From: an uncultured Phocaeicola sp.
GTDB lineage: Bacteria > Bacteroidota > Bacteroidia > Bacteroidales > Bacteroidaceae
Assembly: GCA_944320845.1 (NCBI GenBank)
Contig: CALUJA010000003.1
Span: forward strand, 124,001-188,000
Reading direction: 5' to 3'
DNA length: 64,000 nucleotides
Within the stretch, counting starts at the first letter, position 1. Each line of letters begins with the position of its first letter. The translations under genes and the position numbers were made by a program. A model generated the notes under the pieces. That model did not search any database. It was not told where the DNA came from and saw only the letters and a list, made by a program, of their open reading frames with translations. Of the stretch, positions 9,114 through 19,189 are shown piece by piece.

Positions 9114-10364
9114 TCATATTTTTAATTTTACCAGTTCTATCTTTGTAGCCGTAACCTTTATAATGGTAAATCGAAAATTCCCTATCGTTATCACTTCATG
9201 GGACTTCGGAAAGCTTTGGTATTCATGCAGAATCAATCCTCCTACAGTTTGATAATCATCACTTTCCGGCAAATCAAGATGAAATTCCTTATTTACTTTT
9301 TCTATCTCCATACGCCCGGAAAGAATATATTCGCCTTCTCCGATGTTTTTGGCTACAATCGAGTTCGTATCATGTTCGTCTTCTATGTCTCCTAATATTT
9401 CCTCTACCAAATCTTCCATGGAAATGACACCGGAAGTTCCTCCAAACTCATCCACAACCACAGCCAACGAACGATTCCGATGCAAAAAAAGCTGCATCAG
9501 CTTATGAGCACCCATCGTTTCCGGCACAATGGGAATAGGGCGGATACTTTTATGCCAGTCCGTCAAATTCTTGAAAAGGTCTGAAGAATGAATATAACCC
9601 ACTATCTGGTCAATACTTTCCTTATAGACAATTACCTTACTTATGCCATGTTCAATAAAAGCATTCTTTAAATCGTCAAGAGTATCTTCCATCTCCACTG
9701 CTATAATTTCAGTGCGAGGCACCATACAGTCACGTATCTTGACATTAGAAAAATCAAGCGCATTCTGAAATATCTTTATTTCAGGATCTATATTGTCTCC
9801 TTCACCAGACCCTTCGATGCTGCTTTGAATAAAATAATCCAAATCCATCTTCGTAAAGGCTTTTTCTGAATGCTTCTTATCTACCTGAATACCTGAAATA
9901 CGCAAAATACTTGCAGAGAAAAAAGTAGCCAAACGACCAACCGGATAAAGTATAATATAAAAGAAGTATGCGGGCAAAGAAAAAATACGGAGCACTAAGG
10001 AGGTATTCAACTTAAACAAGACTTTAGGCAAAAACTCACCTACAACCAACACCGTCGCCGCCGTTATAAAAATCTCGGCAACAAGCAGCAAAGCCGGATG
10101 AACAGCCTGTCCCGCCAATAAGCAACACTTGACAAACTTCGCAGCCAATATACAAAAAACAACTAAAGAAATACCATTCCCTACCAACATGGTAGCAATA
10201 AAATCATTGGGATTACGATAAAAAACGGACAAAATCCGTCCTGCCCAATTATCTTCCTTCCCCATTTCAAAGCGCAACTTGTTGGAAGAAATGAAAGCAA
10301 TCTCCATTCCCGAAAAGAACGCAGAAAATGCCAAGACCAAAATCAATTGTCCAACGATATCCAT
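9114..10364 (-). CDS. CNNM/CBS-domain protein, GldE/HlyC-CorC-like
   Basis: A 416-residue protein of the hemolysin/CorC/GldE family. Order of parts: an N-terminal CNNM (DUF21) membrane domain with about four hydrophobic helices and the pattern FSGMEIAFISSNKL near residue 20; two CBS domains (around MVPRTEIIAVEMEDT and the following repeat with VVVDEFGGTSG); and a C-terminal CorC_HlyC domain. Family members are linked to Mg/Co efflux and, as GldE, to gliding-type machinery in Bacteroidetes. The frame continues 18 codons upstream of the ATG at 10364, but those codons are arginine/isoleucine rich and overlap lptC, so 10364 is preferred. Last gene of the coaX operon. Confidence 0.85.
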   Translation of the reverse strand: MDIVGQLILVLAFSAFFSGMEIAFISSNKLRFEMGKEDNWAGRILSVFYRNPNDFIATMLVGNGISLVVFCILAAKFVKCCLLAGQAVHPALLLVAEIFITAATVLVVGEFLPKVLFKLNTSLVLRIFSLPAYFFYIILYPVGRLATFFSASILRISGIQVDKKHSEKAFTKMDLDYFIQSSIEGSGEGDNIDPEIKIFQNALDFSNVKIRDCMVPRTEIIAVEMEDTLDDLKNAFIEHGISKVIVYKESIDQIVGYIHSSDLFKNLTDWHKSIRPIPIVPETMGAHKLMQLFLHRNRSLAVVVDEFGGTSGVISMEDLVEEILGDIEDEHDTNSIVAKNIGEGEYILSGRMEIEKVNKEFHLDLPESDDYQTVGGLILHEYQSFPKSHEVITIGNFRFTIIKVTATKIELVKLKI

Positions 10365-10383
10365 AATAAGACCTTTAATATTT

Positions 10384-10998
10384 TTAATGCGCAGCAGCCG
10401 TATCAGCAGAAGCCGCATCCTCTACTGTAAAGATTCCCGTATTATTAAATATCTGATACTCGGTCATCTCTTGATTTGACTCAAATCCATATCCTGTCAA
10501 TATTCTCTCCGGCTGCTCTATCCGGATAAAACGGTCTGAATAGATTTTTTCCTTATCTTGGTCCCAAAACATCAGCTCCGTGTCAAAACGATCGCCACGT
10601 TGACTCTGAATATGTACATTCCCACGTAACTCCCACAATTTTTTCTTTTCATAATAATAAGCAGTATCAGCCTTTATACTGGCATCCACATGAAAAAGCG
10701 TATCAAATTTCTCCAGATAAACTCCTTTTTCAAAAGCCCAATAAGGCGGATTCCTTTTACTGTAAATCAACCATTCCTCCGTAAGAATCTTATAGCGTAT
10801 CATTCCGGAATCTGAGACCAGACTGGTTACACCTGTTGTCCTCATGTCAGGCAAGGAATCATTCTCGTCAATGGCCTCTGCCAACTTTTTTCCTTTCCCG
10901 CCACAAGCTGACAAAAAAAGAAGCATAACAGCTACTCCTACAGTAGCTGTTATGCCTAACATGAATCTATACCTTAAACCTACTTGTTTGTCCGACAT
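10384..10998 (-). CDS. lptC: LptC-like LPS export protein
   Basis: A 204-residue protein with one N-terminal hydrophobic segment ending in a possible lipobox (LSAC), then a beta-rich periplasmic region of the LptC/LptA jellyroll type (YYYEKKKLWELRGNVHI, FDTELMFWDQ). LptC carries lipopolysaccharide from the LptBFG transporter to LptA. The frame extends to 11040, overlapping the TPR gene stop at 11003. The ATG at 10998 avoids the overlap and puts the hydrophobic segment about ten residues in. The position between a TPR protein and a GldE-like protein matches a common Bacteroidales envelope cluster. Confidence 0.8.
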   Translation of the reverse strand: MSDKQVGLRYRFMLGITATVGVAVMLLFLSACGGKGKKLAEAIDENDSLPDMRTTGVTSLVSDSGMIRYKILTEEWLIYSKRNPPYWAFEKGVYLEKFDTLFHVDASIKADTAYYYEKKKLWELRGNVHIQSQRGDRFDTELMFWDQDKEKIYSDRFIRIEQPERILTGYGFESNQEMTEYQIFNNTGIFTVEDAASADTAAAH

Positions 10999-11002
10999 AT
11001 AA

Positions 11003-12364
11003 TCATCTGATGGTGGTAGTCTCACCAATCCATCCACCAATAGTTACAGTATTACCTTTCTTCAAGCCCAAGAAGAACAAATCCTCATCTTTCGGGGTAT
11101 GAGCAGCATAAGTATTAATCAGCTTTTGAGCTTCTTCTGCGACACTCGGATCAACACTCTTTGCACGCTGCAACTTGTCAATTGCAGCAAAGTAAGTACA
11201 TTTGTTCAATGCTGCCTCATCCGTCCAGTTAGGACTTGACGCATACATCTGTGCAATCAAAATGTAAGCTTTTCCATAATCGTTCTTAAAAGAAATCGCC
11301 TTGTTGGCATACTGCTTTGCCTTGCTCAACTGTTTTTTACTAAACATAACCATAGCGGCACTGTAGCAATAGTCAGCCTTCTTGGCTTCATCCTGTTCCA
11401 AATTTATAGCCTCATCAAAATAGCTTACGCTTTTGTCGATATCACCCTTCTTGAAATACATGTAACCACATCCGGCAGCAGTGGCGGCAGTCGGTTCAAT
11501 GGCATGCGCTGCTTCAGAAGCTGCAAAATAAGCTTCTTCTTCCGTACATTTCAGCAACTGCATAACGGTAATAACCTGCTTCAAATAATCAAGATTAGTC
11601 TTGTTCTGGGCAACTTTCGGACCATAAATTGACTGAAGATTTTCACAAGTAGCGGCTCCACTATTAATAAAATAAGCGTCTACATTGTCTTTCGCCGTCT
11701 TAAGCAACTGTTGGTCTCTTTTTTTAGTAGCCTTCTTATAAGCCTCATCGGCATAACCAGAAGCTGTCAGGTAATCTTGGATGAACTGCTCCTTGTGTGC
11801 ATCGTCAATCTTCAGCTTACGTGAAGAAACATCCATCAAATCCTGAAACATGAAATAATCTGAATTAGATTTTTCCAGGTCAACAGCTTCCTTTACCATT
11901 GCATAAGCCTCGTTCACATCAATGTTTGCGCCTGAAAAGACAATATAGTCATGAGCCTTCATGCCAAGAATAGAACCTCTAGTTGTAGGAGTCTTGACCA
12001 ACTTGTTCAGCTGATCAAGATACTTGATACGCTGATCGTGAACGGCCATCAATTCATCCAGATAAGTTTTCTGTTGGGCACCATCTTTTGTTTCTGCAAT
12101 CAACGCGCGCAGGATTCTTGCACCATTTGTATACGTACCGACCTGTGCGATAGGAGCTTCTGTAAACACAGCCTTCCACGGTGTGTACGCATCTTTGAAG
12201 TTGTCAGTCTTCACATATTCACTGTAAATACTGATGTTCTGCAAACAACGGAGGCTATCTTCTCCATGTCCGAATCTGGAACCATCTTCTACTCCTTTTT
12301 GAGCAAAAGCAGCTGTTGCACTTAACGACAGGGCACACAGCACTGTAAACATTTTCATTTTCAT
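11003..12364 (-). CDS. exported tetratricopeptide-repeat protein
   Basis: A 453-residue protein with a clear signal peptide (MKMKMFTVLCALSLSATAAFA) and helix pairs of the TPR type in the second half, for example YMYFKKGDIDKSVSYFDEAI and MFSKKQLSKAKQYANKAI (about residues 305-365). TPR proteins act as scaffolds. This one is presumably periplasmic and, from its neighbours, connected with outer-membrane or LPS assembly. Intergenic gaps are short (4 bases to lptC, 40 to the upstream gene), which supports one operon. No enzyme motif was seen. Confidence 0.8.
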   Translation of the reverse strand: MKMKMFTVLCALSLSATAAFAQKGVEDGSRFGHGEDSLRCLQNISIYSEYVKTDNFKDAYTPWKAVFTEAPIAQVGTYTNGARILRALIAETKDGAQQKTYLDELMAVHDQRIKYLDQLNKLVKTPTTRGSILGMKAHDYIVFSGANIDVNEAYAMVKEAVDLEKSNSDYFMFQDLMDVSSRKLKIDDAHKEQFIQDYLTASGYADEAYKKATKKRDQQLLKTAKDNVDAYFINSGAATCENLQSIYGPKVAQNKTNLDYLKQVITVMQLLKCTEEEAYFAASEAAHAIEPTAATAAGCGYMYFKKGDIDKSVSYFDEAINLEQDEAKKADYCYSAAMVMFSKKQLSKAKQYANKAISFKNDYGKAYILIAQMYASSPNWTDEAALNKCTYFAAIDKLQRAKSVDPSVAEEAQKLINTYAAHTPKDEDLFFLGLKKGNTVTIGGWIGETTTIR

Positions 12365-12404
12365 CGTTTATAAGATTATAGTGTTGTTCATTGTGTTTTT
12401 CCTT

Positions 12405-13688
12405 TTAGTTCACCCTCCATTTCATAAACCAACGTTCGTTGAATGTCAGCCCCAACTTTAGGACAAAACGATTCTCTGAAAGCATACCCGGCACAGAAGG
12501 ACTTACATGCACATATTGTCCCGTAATACTCAACACGCTATTACGCTGGTATAAATGCAGAGGAAGGCCAAAACCCGCACTCACTCCATATTCCTTCGGA
12601 CCGTTCACCATCTTGCCCTGATAAGGCACCTTCACATAAGGAGTGGAATAATAAGCTCCTATCCTATATTTTATACGTGCCAGATAGCTCCGTCCTATCC
12701 GGTTCGGTAAGTATTCCGCACCCAAAGCGACTTTCGAGCGGTCTGCATACATACCCATCATATTGTCATACTTCGCTTCCGACCATTTCTGCAAGGTATA
12801 GTCACCTTCCACCATCCACTTCTGGCCCTGATTCCACGACACCCCCACGCCAAACGAATGCGGTATCGCATAAGAATCATACACCCGTGTCTCGCTCGTC
12901 TGATCATAATCCGAACCCGTCACCCGCGTTCCTTTCCTGTCTGTAGAATTCAAATCATGTCCCAAGCTATAAGCCAATCCTAAAGTAAACCTGTTGTTCT
13001 CGTTTATCCGTTGGGTATACTGCACTCCAAAATCTGCCTTATAGCTTTTTACGGACAAATTATTGTATACAATCGTGCGGTCACCTCCGTTACTCGGAAC
13101 GGCAGTCACCTGATAATCCAATCCGCCGTAAAGATAACTAAAATTTGCACCAATCGAAAGGTTATCCAATATTTTAAATCCTAAGCCCAACATTATCTGC
13201 TGCAAGCCTCCGTCGCCGTAAAAAGTATTGGTATTGGTCACGCCTCCACTGTTTGCAATTTCCTGCGAACGGCTGAAATTGTATCCCACTGTAGAATAAG
13301 GTATATACCCCAAGGCAAACGCCAAGCGCGGATGCAGACGGAACTGGGCCATTATATAATCGAAAGTAGAGTTTTTCGCGTTTGACTTGATTCCCCCCTC
13401 CTCAAAGTTAGAGCTCTTCAGACTCATGCCTACATCAAACATAAATGAAAGCGAATCAACAGATGTGTATGACGCCGGATTCATCGGATTGATGTGCTCA
13501 CTCGAACGGAATGCATAGCCTATTCCTCCCATCGCCGCATTGTTTGCAAACACAACATCTATCAAGTCACCCAATCCATACCGCGTATAAGGAGAGTTTA
13601 TGCTTGGAGAAGAGCCAGTACTTTGAGCAGCCGAAGTAATCACTCCCACAGCAAACAAGGCACTGACGAATACTCTATTTCTTAACAT
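12405..13688 (-). CDS. predicted outer-membrane beta-barrel protein
   Basis: A 427-residue protein with an N-terminal signal peptide (cleavage near SAAQ) and a body of alternating short amphipathic beta strands rich in Tyr, Gly and Asn, for example [10 protein letters not shown] and [19 protein letters not shown]. The C-terminal segment ends in aromatic/polar strand residues, as in barrels. It resembles the FadL/OmpP1-like proteins placed between coaX and a TPR gene in Bacteroidales. Function is not known. It overlaps the 3' end of coaX by 14 bases, so the two are translationally linked. Confidence 0.75.
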   Translation of the reverse strand: MLRNRVFVSALFAVGVITSAAQSTGSSPSINSPYTRYGLGDLIDVVFANNAAMGGIGYAFRSSEHINPMNPASYTSVDSLSFMFDVGMSLKSSNFEEGGIKSNAKNSTFDYIMAQFRLHPRLAFALGYIPYSTVGYNFSRSQEIANSGGVTNTNTFYGDGGLQQIMLGLGFKILDNLSIGANFSYLYGGLDYQVTAVPSNGGDRTIVYNNLSVKSYKADFGVQYTQRINENNRFTLGLAYSLGHDLNSTDRKGTRVTGSDYDQTSETRVYDSYAIPHSFGVGVSWNQGQKWMVEGDYTLQKWSEAKYDNMMGMYADRSKVALGAEYLPNRIGRSYLARIKYRIGAYYSTPYVKVPYQGKMVNGPKEYGVSAGFGLPLHLYQRNSVLSITGQYVHVSPSVPGMLSENRFVLKLGLTFNERWFMKWRVN

Positions 13689-14415
13689 TATAATTCAATA
13701 TTCTGTTTAAACCTTTTAATACTAAAAATCTATCTGCAAATATGACACTTTTTAAGTTTGTATCAAAAGAAAATTTATCTCCGCCAGTTAAAAAAACCAA
13801 AAGGTCGGGGTATTTCTTCTGCATAAGCTGGATATAGCCTGATATTTCAAACTCCATTCCCTTGATTACACCCGAACGGATAGCCGTTTCCGTATCATAT
13901 CCGAATTCGGGAGTATCGCCGTTACGCTCTATCAAAGGAAGCTTGTCACAGCATGCGTTCAGTGTCTTGAAGCGGGTATAAATGCCGGGGGAAATGTTCC
14001 CGCCCCAGTATCTGCCCTCTGCATCTATAAATTCGTAGGTAAGAGCCGTCCCCGCATCTATAACCAGCAGATTGCGTCCCGGGCACTGATAATTGGCTCC
14101 CACTACAGCTGCCAGCCGGTCCATTCCAAGCGTCTGGGGAGTCTTGTAAAAATTACGGATAGGAACAGGAGTACGGTAGTCCAATTCCATAATATCAAAC
14201 TTCACACTTCTAAGCTGCCGCCGGATGGTATTGCTCAACGTGATGACGGAAGCGATGATGCCTCTTTCTATCTGATATTTGTGACAGAGCATGGAAAGCC
14301 AATCCAAGGAATGATTGGAGCCGCGCAACACCTCTACCACTTCATCACCGTCGAATACGGCCAATTTGGCTATCGTATTACCTATATCTATAACTAAATT
14401 CACGTCGTTCGTCAA
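13675..14415 (-). CDS. coaX: type III pantothenate kinase
   Basis: A 246-residue acetate/sugar-kinase-fold enzyme for the first step of coenzyme A synthesis (pantothenate to 4'-phosphopantothenate). The diagnostic motifs are the N-terminal phosphate loop [16 protein letters not shown] (residues 8-23), [12 protein letters not shown] (about 97-108) and [12 protein letters not shown] (about 119-130). Length is normal for CoaX. First gene of a five-gene minus-strand operon with envelope genes. Confidence 0.95.
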   Translation of the reverse strand: MTNDVNLVIDIGNTIAKLAVFDGDEVVEVLRGSNHSLDWLSMLCHKYQIERGIIASVITLSNTIRRQLRSVKFDIMELDYRTPVPIRNFYKTPQTLGMDRLAAVVGANYQCPGRNLLVIDAGTALTYEFIDAEGRYWGGNISPGIYTRFKTLNACCDKLPLIERNGDTPEFGYDTETAIRSGVIKGMEFEISGYIQLMQKKYPDLLVFLTGGDKFSFDTNLKSVIFADRFLVLKGLNRILNYNVKK

Positions 14416-14641
14416 TTGTTTTGCCGCACAAAGTAAAGGAAAAAATAAATAGCTTTGCCGAAAGTATGGCGTTTTTTTTCTGTCTCCCCCAAATTATCGC
14501 ATTTTTATCTATTACCCAAAGCTGCTTCCGAACAGACGGAAATTGTTTTTCATCATTTCAAAATCCGTTTTTCATGCGCTTGAAGACGGACGACGGCCAT
14601 GCCTGACTCAGGCCGCTATATTTCAAAACAAGGAAATGGAA

Positions 14642-14657
14642 AGTCAAACATTTGACT
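14642..14657. promoter_or_regulatory. probable MarR operator (inverted repeat)
   Basis: AGTCAAA-CA-TTTGACT is a perfect 7-base inverted repeat with a 2-base centre. Its right arm contains the -33 box of the marR promoter. MarR repressors bind palindromes of this size over their own promoters, so autoregulation of the efflux operon is the likely role. Confidence 0.6.
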
Positions 14658-14682
14658 AATCCAAGAAAAAGCTGTAACTTTG
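14651..14682 (+). promoter_or_regulatory. promoter of the marR-efflux operon
   Basis: TTTG (14651-14654), a 20-base spacer, then TAACTTTG (14675-14682). Both elements and the spacing match the Bacteroidetes housekeeping promoter. The marR ATG follows 31 bases later. The 14416-14713 gap holds this, the operator and the coaX upstream region. Confidence 0.8.
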
Positions 14683-14713
14683 CAGCCGCAAAATCAAACT
14701 TACACTAAACTTC

Positions 14714-15154
14714 ATGGAAAAAGGAGAAGAGTTTAGAGAACTTATGCAACAGGTATTCCGCACCCGCATGGCCTTCCGGCGCTCCATGCAGCGGACACTG
14801 AAAAGGAACAAGACCGGAATAACATTCGAGATGCTGCAGGTGCTGAGCAGCCTTTGGCATGAGCAAGGAATCACACAGCAAGAGCTGGCCGCACGAATCT
14901 GCAAGGATAAAGCCTGCCTCACCAGTCTGATGAACAATTTGGAAAAGAAAGGCTATGTCTGCCGAAAGGAAGACCCGAACGACCGACGCAACAAACGTGT
15001 CTATCTTACGCCGGAAGGCGAAGAGTTCAGGAGAAAAATACACCCAATACTTAACCAGGCGTATGCACAGGCAGAACGCACCATCGGACTCGAAAGCATC
15101 GGAATCATCATTTCTGAATTAAAAATGGTTTGTAATGCACTTGAAAATGTATAG
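14714..15154 (+). CDS. MarR family transcriptional regulator
   Basis: A 146-residue protein with a central winged helix-turn-helix: QGITQQELAARICKDKACLT (about residues 53-72) is the HTH, and the wing follows as RKEDPNDRRNKRVYLT, the classic D-x-R-x-x-x-R-x-x-x-L-T pattern. Such dimers repress efflux genes and let go when they bind small aromatic ligands. It is the first gene of an operon with a complete tripartite pump, and an inverted repeat overlaps its promoter. The stop overlaps the ATG of the TolC gene (ATGTATAG). Confidence 0.92.
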   Translation: MEKGEEFRELMQQVFRTRMAFRRSMQRTLKRNKTGITFEMLQVLSSLWHEQGITQQELAARICKDKACLTSLMNNLEKKGYVCRKEDPNDRRNKRVYLTPEGEEFRRKIHPILNQAYAQAERTIGLESIGIIISELKMVCNALENV

Positions 15155-16460
15155 AAGACTGCTGATTATTCTATTTGGAAAACTGCTTTTGACCGGGAAC
15201 ACCCTTCAGGCACAACAGCCCGACACACTTTTTCTGCCGGTAGACCAACTGTTTGAAAAAGGTGTGGAGCACAATCTGCAGCTGCAGGCGGACAAACTGC
15301 AAACACAGATGGCACACGAACGGACCAGAACGGCACGCACCTCACGGCTTCCCGACTTACAAGTCGGATTAAGAGGAGGATTCGTGGGCCAGCCCATCGC
15401 ATTCCAGCACGGAATGTCCGACCCGACCTATCCGGAGACGCCTGACTGGTCACAAAACTATGCCATCGATTTTTCACAGCCGCTATATGAAGGCGGACGC
15501 ATTCACTATTCCATCCGGAGGGCGGATATGGAAAAACAGGTTGCCGAGCTACAGCAGCTTACCGACGAGGCCGAAGTGAAACTAAACCTGCTCAACCGGT
15601 ATATGACCCTTTTCAGCCTGTTCAAGCAACACGAAGTGCTGTCACGAAACATCGAGGAATCTGAACGGAGACTGCACGACATCCGCCGGATGAAGGAAGA
15701 AGGCTTGATAACAAACAATGATGTACTGCGCAGTGAGATGCAGCTTACCAATGACCGTCTCTCGCTTCAAGAAGCGGAAAACAGCATCACCCTTGTATCG
15801 CAGGAACTGGACATTCTCTTGGGCCAGGATGAAGCCTTACTGTTGATGCCCGACACCGCCCTGCTTTACCAGGCTGTAGCTCTCAAGGAATACGATGACT
15901 ATATCAACTTGGCCTACAGCAATGACCCTGAGATGAAACTACTCCGCAAACAGACAGAACTGGCAGAGAATAATGTCAGTCTCACCAAAGCCGCAGTTCG
16001 GCCAAGCATATCACTCTACGCATCAAACACGTTGTCACGCCCCATTTCACGGACAATGACGGACATGTATAACAATGCATGGAACGTAGGTCTGTCTGTT
16101 TCCTACCCGCTTTCCTCCTTGTTCAAAGAAGGCCACCGGATAAAAGAAAGCAGGCTGCAAGTGTCTTTGCGGAAAAATGAAGAGGAGAGAAAACGGCAAA
16201 ACATCCGCATAGAAGTGCGGACTGCCTATCTCCGACACAAAGAAGCGCTGCTGCAGGTCGAGGCGCTCAAACTCTCCGTGCGGCAGGCCGCGGAAAACTA
16301 CCGCATCATGCAAAACCGGTATATGAACCAACTGGCCATCCTTACCGACCTGCTCGATGCAAACAGCGTAAGGCTGAATGTAGAACTGCAACTCACCACA
16401 GCCCGCACGCAGGTCGTCTATACCTATTATCAATTGTTGAAAGCATGCGGACAACTCTGA
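15147..16460 (+). CDS. TolC-family outer-membrane efflux protein
   Basis: A 437-residue protein with a signal peptide ending near LQAQ. It has two repeated helical-hairpin halves with long heptad-like helices (about residues 40-230 and 245-430), as in OEP/TolC channels that form the outer-membrane duct of tripartite pumps. I chose the ATG at 15147, which overlaps the marR stop, over 15135, which adds four residues before the signal peptide. The partners are the HlyD and MFS genes downstream. Confidence 0.9.
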   Translation: MYRRLLIILFGKLLLTGNTLQAQQPDTLFLPVDQLFEKGVEHNLQLQADKLQTQMAHERTRTARTSRLPDLQVGLRGGFVGQPIAFQHGMSDPTYPETPDWSQNYAIDFSQPLYEGGRIHYSIRRADMEKQVAELQQLTDEAEVKLNLLNRYMTLFSLFKQHEVLSRNIEESERRLHDIRRMKEEGLITNNDVLRSEMQLTNDRLSLQEAENSITLVSQELDILLGQDEALLLMPDTALLYQAVALKEYDDYINLAYSNDPEMKLLRKQTELAENNVSLTKAAVRPSISLYASNTLSRPISRTMTDMYNNAWNVGLSVSYPLSSLFKEGHRIKESRLQVSLRKNEEERKRQNIRIEVRTAYLRHKEALLQVEALKLSVRQAAENYRIMQNRYMNQLAILTDLLDANSVRLNVELQLTTARTQVVYTYYQLLKACGQL

Positions 16461-16497
16461 AACGGATGCAAACCTCATCTTTAAAGACTTAACGACT

Positions 16498-17562
16498 ATG
16501 GAACTGAAACAAAAACAAGAGAAACTGAAGAAATCAAGAACGCGCAACATCGTCCTCAACCTGATATGCACCCTTCTTGCAGGTTCAGGACTGTGGTGGA
16601 CTGTCGACTACTTCTGGCGATACATCAATTACGAAGTGACAAACGATGCGTTCATCGACCAATATGTAGCTCCGCTCAATATCCGCGTTTCGGGATATAT
16701 CAGGGAAGTGCGCTTCAAGGAGCACCAATATGTCCGCCGGGGCGATACCCTGCTGATTCTTGACAACCGCGAATACCGGATAAAAGTAAAGGAAGCCGAA
16801 GCTGCCTTGCTCGATGCGCACGGATCGCAAGATGTTCTGCACTCCGGCATAGAGACCTCGCAAACCAACATCGCCGTGCAAGAGGCCAACATTGCCGAAG
16901 CAAAGGCCAATCTGTGGCAGCTTGAGCAGGACTATCACCGGTTTGAGCGTCTGCTGAAAGAGGAATCCGTCCCCCAGCAGCAGTACGAACAGACCAAGGC
17001 AGCCTATGAAGCCGCACAAGCACGCTATCAAGCCTTGCTGGAACAAAAGCGGGCCGCACAGTCGCAATACTCCGAAACCAGCAAACGAACGGTCAGCGCC
17101 GAGGCAGTCATCATGCAAAGAGAAGCAGACCTCGATTTGGCGCGGCTGAATCTCTCGTATACCGTCCTTACTGCACCGTATGACGGATATATGGGACGGC
17201 GCACATTGGAACCGGGACAGTATGTCTCGGCCGGACAGACCATATCCTACCTCGTCCGCAACACCGACAAATGGGTGACTGCCAACTATAAAGAAACCCA
17301 AATACGCCATATCTACATCGGGCAGAAAGTGCGCATCAAGGTAGATGCCTTACCCGGACGCCTGTTTCACGGGCGGGTAACGGCCATCTCTGAAGCCACA
17401 GGCTCGAAATATTCCCTTGTACCGACCGACAACTCGGCGGGCAACTTCGTGAAAGTGCAGCAGCGAATCCCTGTCCGCATCGACCTTGAAGAAGTCAGCC
17501 CCGACGACATGGCACACTTGAGAGCCGGAATGATGGTAGAAACCGAAGCCTTACGCCGATGA
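16498..17562 (+). CDS. HlyD/EmrA-family membrane fusion protein
   Basis: A 354-residue periplasmic adaptor. One N-terminal transmembrane helix (about residues 18-40) is followed by a split biotinyl-lipoyl domain (NIRVSGYIREVRFKEHQYVRRGDTL, then a returning half near LNLSYTVLTAPYDGYM). Between them is a long coiled-coil hairpin rich in Ala, Gln and Glu, and a beta-barrel domain follows. This is the EmrA pattern, bridging an inner-membrane MFS exporter and TolC. Its stop overlaps the start of the MFS gene by four bases. Confidence 0.9.
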   Translation: MELKQKQEKLKKSRTRNIVLNLICTLLAGSGLWWTVDYFWRYINYEVTNDAFIDQYVAPLNIRVSGYIREVRFKEHQYVRRGDTLLILDNREYRIKVKEAEAALLDAHGSQDVLHSGIETSQTNIAVQEANIAEAKANLWQLEQDYHRFERLLKEESVPQQQYEQTKAAYEAAQARYQALLEQKRAAQSQYSETSKRTVSAEAVIMQREADLDLARLNLSYTVLTAPYDGYMGRRTLEPGQYVSAGQTISYLVRNTDKWVTANYKETQIRHIYIGQKVRIKVDALPGRLFHGRVTAISEATGSKYSLVPTDNSAGNFVKVQQRIPVRIDLEEVSPDDMAHLRAGMMVETEALRR

Positions 17563-19163
17563 TGACCATGAAAGAACTGGACGTTCCCGTCCGCCGGTGG
17601 GTGCCCGACTGGGCCGGCGTCACCATTCTGTTTGTCATTCTTCTGCCCGTGACGATGCTGAACGGCTCGTATACCGGTAGTGCACTTGAGGTATCAAGCA
17701 CACTCGGTACCTATACTGAGGATATCACCATGGGCTATTACGCAGCTTCGGCAGGAATGGCCATTGCCTATCCCATCGTGCCGAAGGTGCTCGATTCGTT
17801 TTCCTCGAAATTCATCCTGCTTGCCGACCTTGTCCTGCAATTTTTCCTCAGCTGGGTATGCGCTTACTCCGAGAATATCGACATTGTCATCGTATGCAGC
17901 TTTGCCATCGGCTTTCTGAAAGGATTCCTGATGCTGTGGCTTATCCGCCGCATCCAGAAGATATTCAGCCCCAAGAATGTGCGCAGCGAATTTTACGCCT
18001 ATTTCTATCCCATTGTGTTCAGTGGCGGACAGCTTTCGATGCTTGTCACTGTAGAGCTGGCATATTATTACAACTGGAAGTACATGTATTATTTCATGAT
18101 GCTTCTTATTGCAATAGCCATTCTGTGTGTCATTGTCTGCTTCCGCCACGACCGTTCCCTGCAGAAAATCCCGGTATCCGAACTTCACATCCGCGAAATG
18201 TTCGTCATCTCCATCGGACTGCTGATGCTTACCTATGTCATAAACTACGGGAAAGTGCTCGACTGGATGTCTTCCGCCAAGATATGTGCCTATATCGTCA
18301 TAGCCCCGATGCTGATTGCCTTCTTCATCTGGATGCAGGCCCGTTCGGAAAAGCCGTATGTCAGCCTCGAGCCGCTTTATCAGCCTAAGGCCATCGTGGG
18401 ATACTTCTACATGATGCTCGTCATGTTCTTCAGTACTTCCACTACCCTTCTCACCAATTATCTCAGCTCCATACTGCGGGTAGACACCACCCATCTCTAT
18501 TCGCTTTACATCTACCTCATACCCGGATATTTCCTTGGGGCGTTCGTCTGTTTCTGGTGGTTCAGGTGGCAGCGGTGGCGTTTCCGCTTCCTGATTGCAG
18601 GAGGAATGGGCTGTTTTGCCTTCTTCTTCGGCTCGCTTTACTTCGGCATATCGCCGGACAGCACGTATGAAATGCTTTATCTGCCCGTATTCTTCCGTGG
18701 GCTGGGTATGCTTGTGCTTATCATTGCCTTCGCTCTTTTTGCAGTAGAAGACCTGAATCCGAAGTTTCTGCTTGCCAATGCCTTCTTTCTCATCATTTCA
18801 CGTTCGGTGCTTGCCCCTATCATCGCAACCTCCTTCTACAGCAACGTGCTTTACCGGCTGGAGCAGAAATACCTGCATTCACTGTCAGAAACGGTTACGA
18901 TGGCCGACCCCGTGGCCGCTTCACGCTACAGCCAGTCGTTAGACAGTTATCTGGCCCAGGGACACGGCTATGACGAGGCCGTTCAGATGGCGACAAACGG
19001 CCTTTATTCCACTATCCAGCAGCAAAGTCTGCTCCTCTCGCTGAAGGAAATACTGGGCTATCTGTTTGTGGCAACGCTTGTCATCGCCGTTGTCTCACGG
19101 TTCATCCCTTTCCACAAGACCATCCGCGTAAGATATACCAAGGCGGGAGACGATATGGTATAG
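17559..19163 (+). CDS. MFS exporter, EmrB/DHA2-like
   Basis: A 534-residue integral membrane protein with about fourteen hydrophobic segments, the DHA2 number. The start codon at 17559 overlaps the HlyD stop (ATGA). It uses the proton gradient to expel toxic small molecules through the HlyD and TolC partners. The late loop between residues about 445 and 490, which carries a run of polar residues (SLSETVTMADPVAASRYSQ), lies before the last helix and resembles the periplasmic loop of EmrB proteins. The substrate is unknown. Confidence 0.88.
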   Translation: MMTMKELDVPVRRWVPDWAGVTILFVILLPVTMLNGSYTGSALEVSSTLGTYTEDITMGYYAASAGMAIAYPIVPKVLDSFSSKFILLADLVLQFFLSWVCAYSENIDIVIVCSFAIGFLKGFLMLWLIRRIQKIFSPKNVRSEFYAYFYPIVFSGGQLSMLVTVELAYYYNWKYMYYFMMLLIAIAILCVIVCFRHDRSLQKIPVSELHIREMFVISIGLLMLTYVINYGKVLDWMSSAKICAYIVIAPMLIAFFIWMQARSEKPYVSLEPLYQPKAIVGYFYMMLVMFFSTSTTLLTNYLSSILRVDTTHLYSLYIYLIPGYFLGAFVCFWWFRWQRWRFRFLIAGGMGCFAFFFGSLYFGISPDSTYEMLYLPVFFRGLGMLVLIIAFALFAVEDLNPKFLLANAFFLIISRSVLAPIIATSFYSNVLYRLEQKYLHSLSETVTMADPVAASRYSQSLDSYLAQGHGYDEAVQMATNGLYSTIQQQSLLLSLKEILGYLFVATLVIAVVSRFIPFHKTIRVRYTKAGDDMV

Positions 19164-19189
19164 CGGAAACCGTACATACATTTCCGAAA

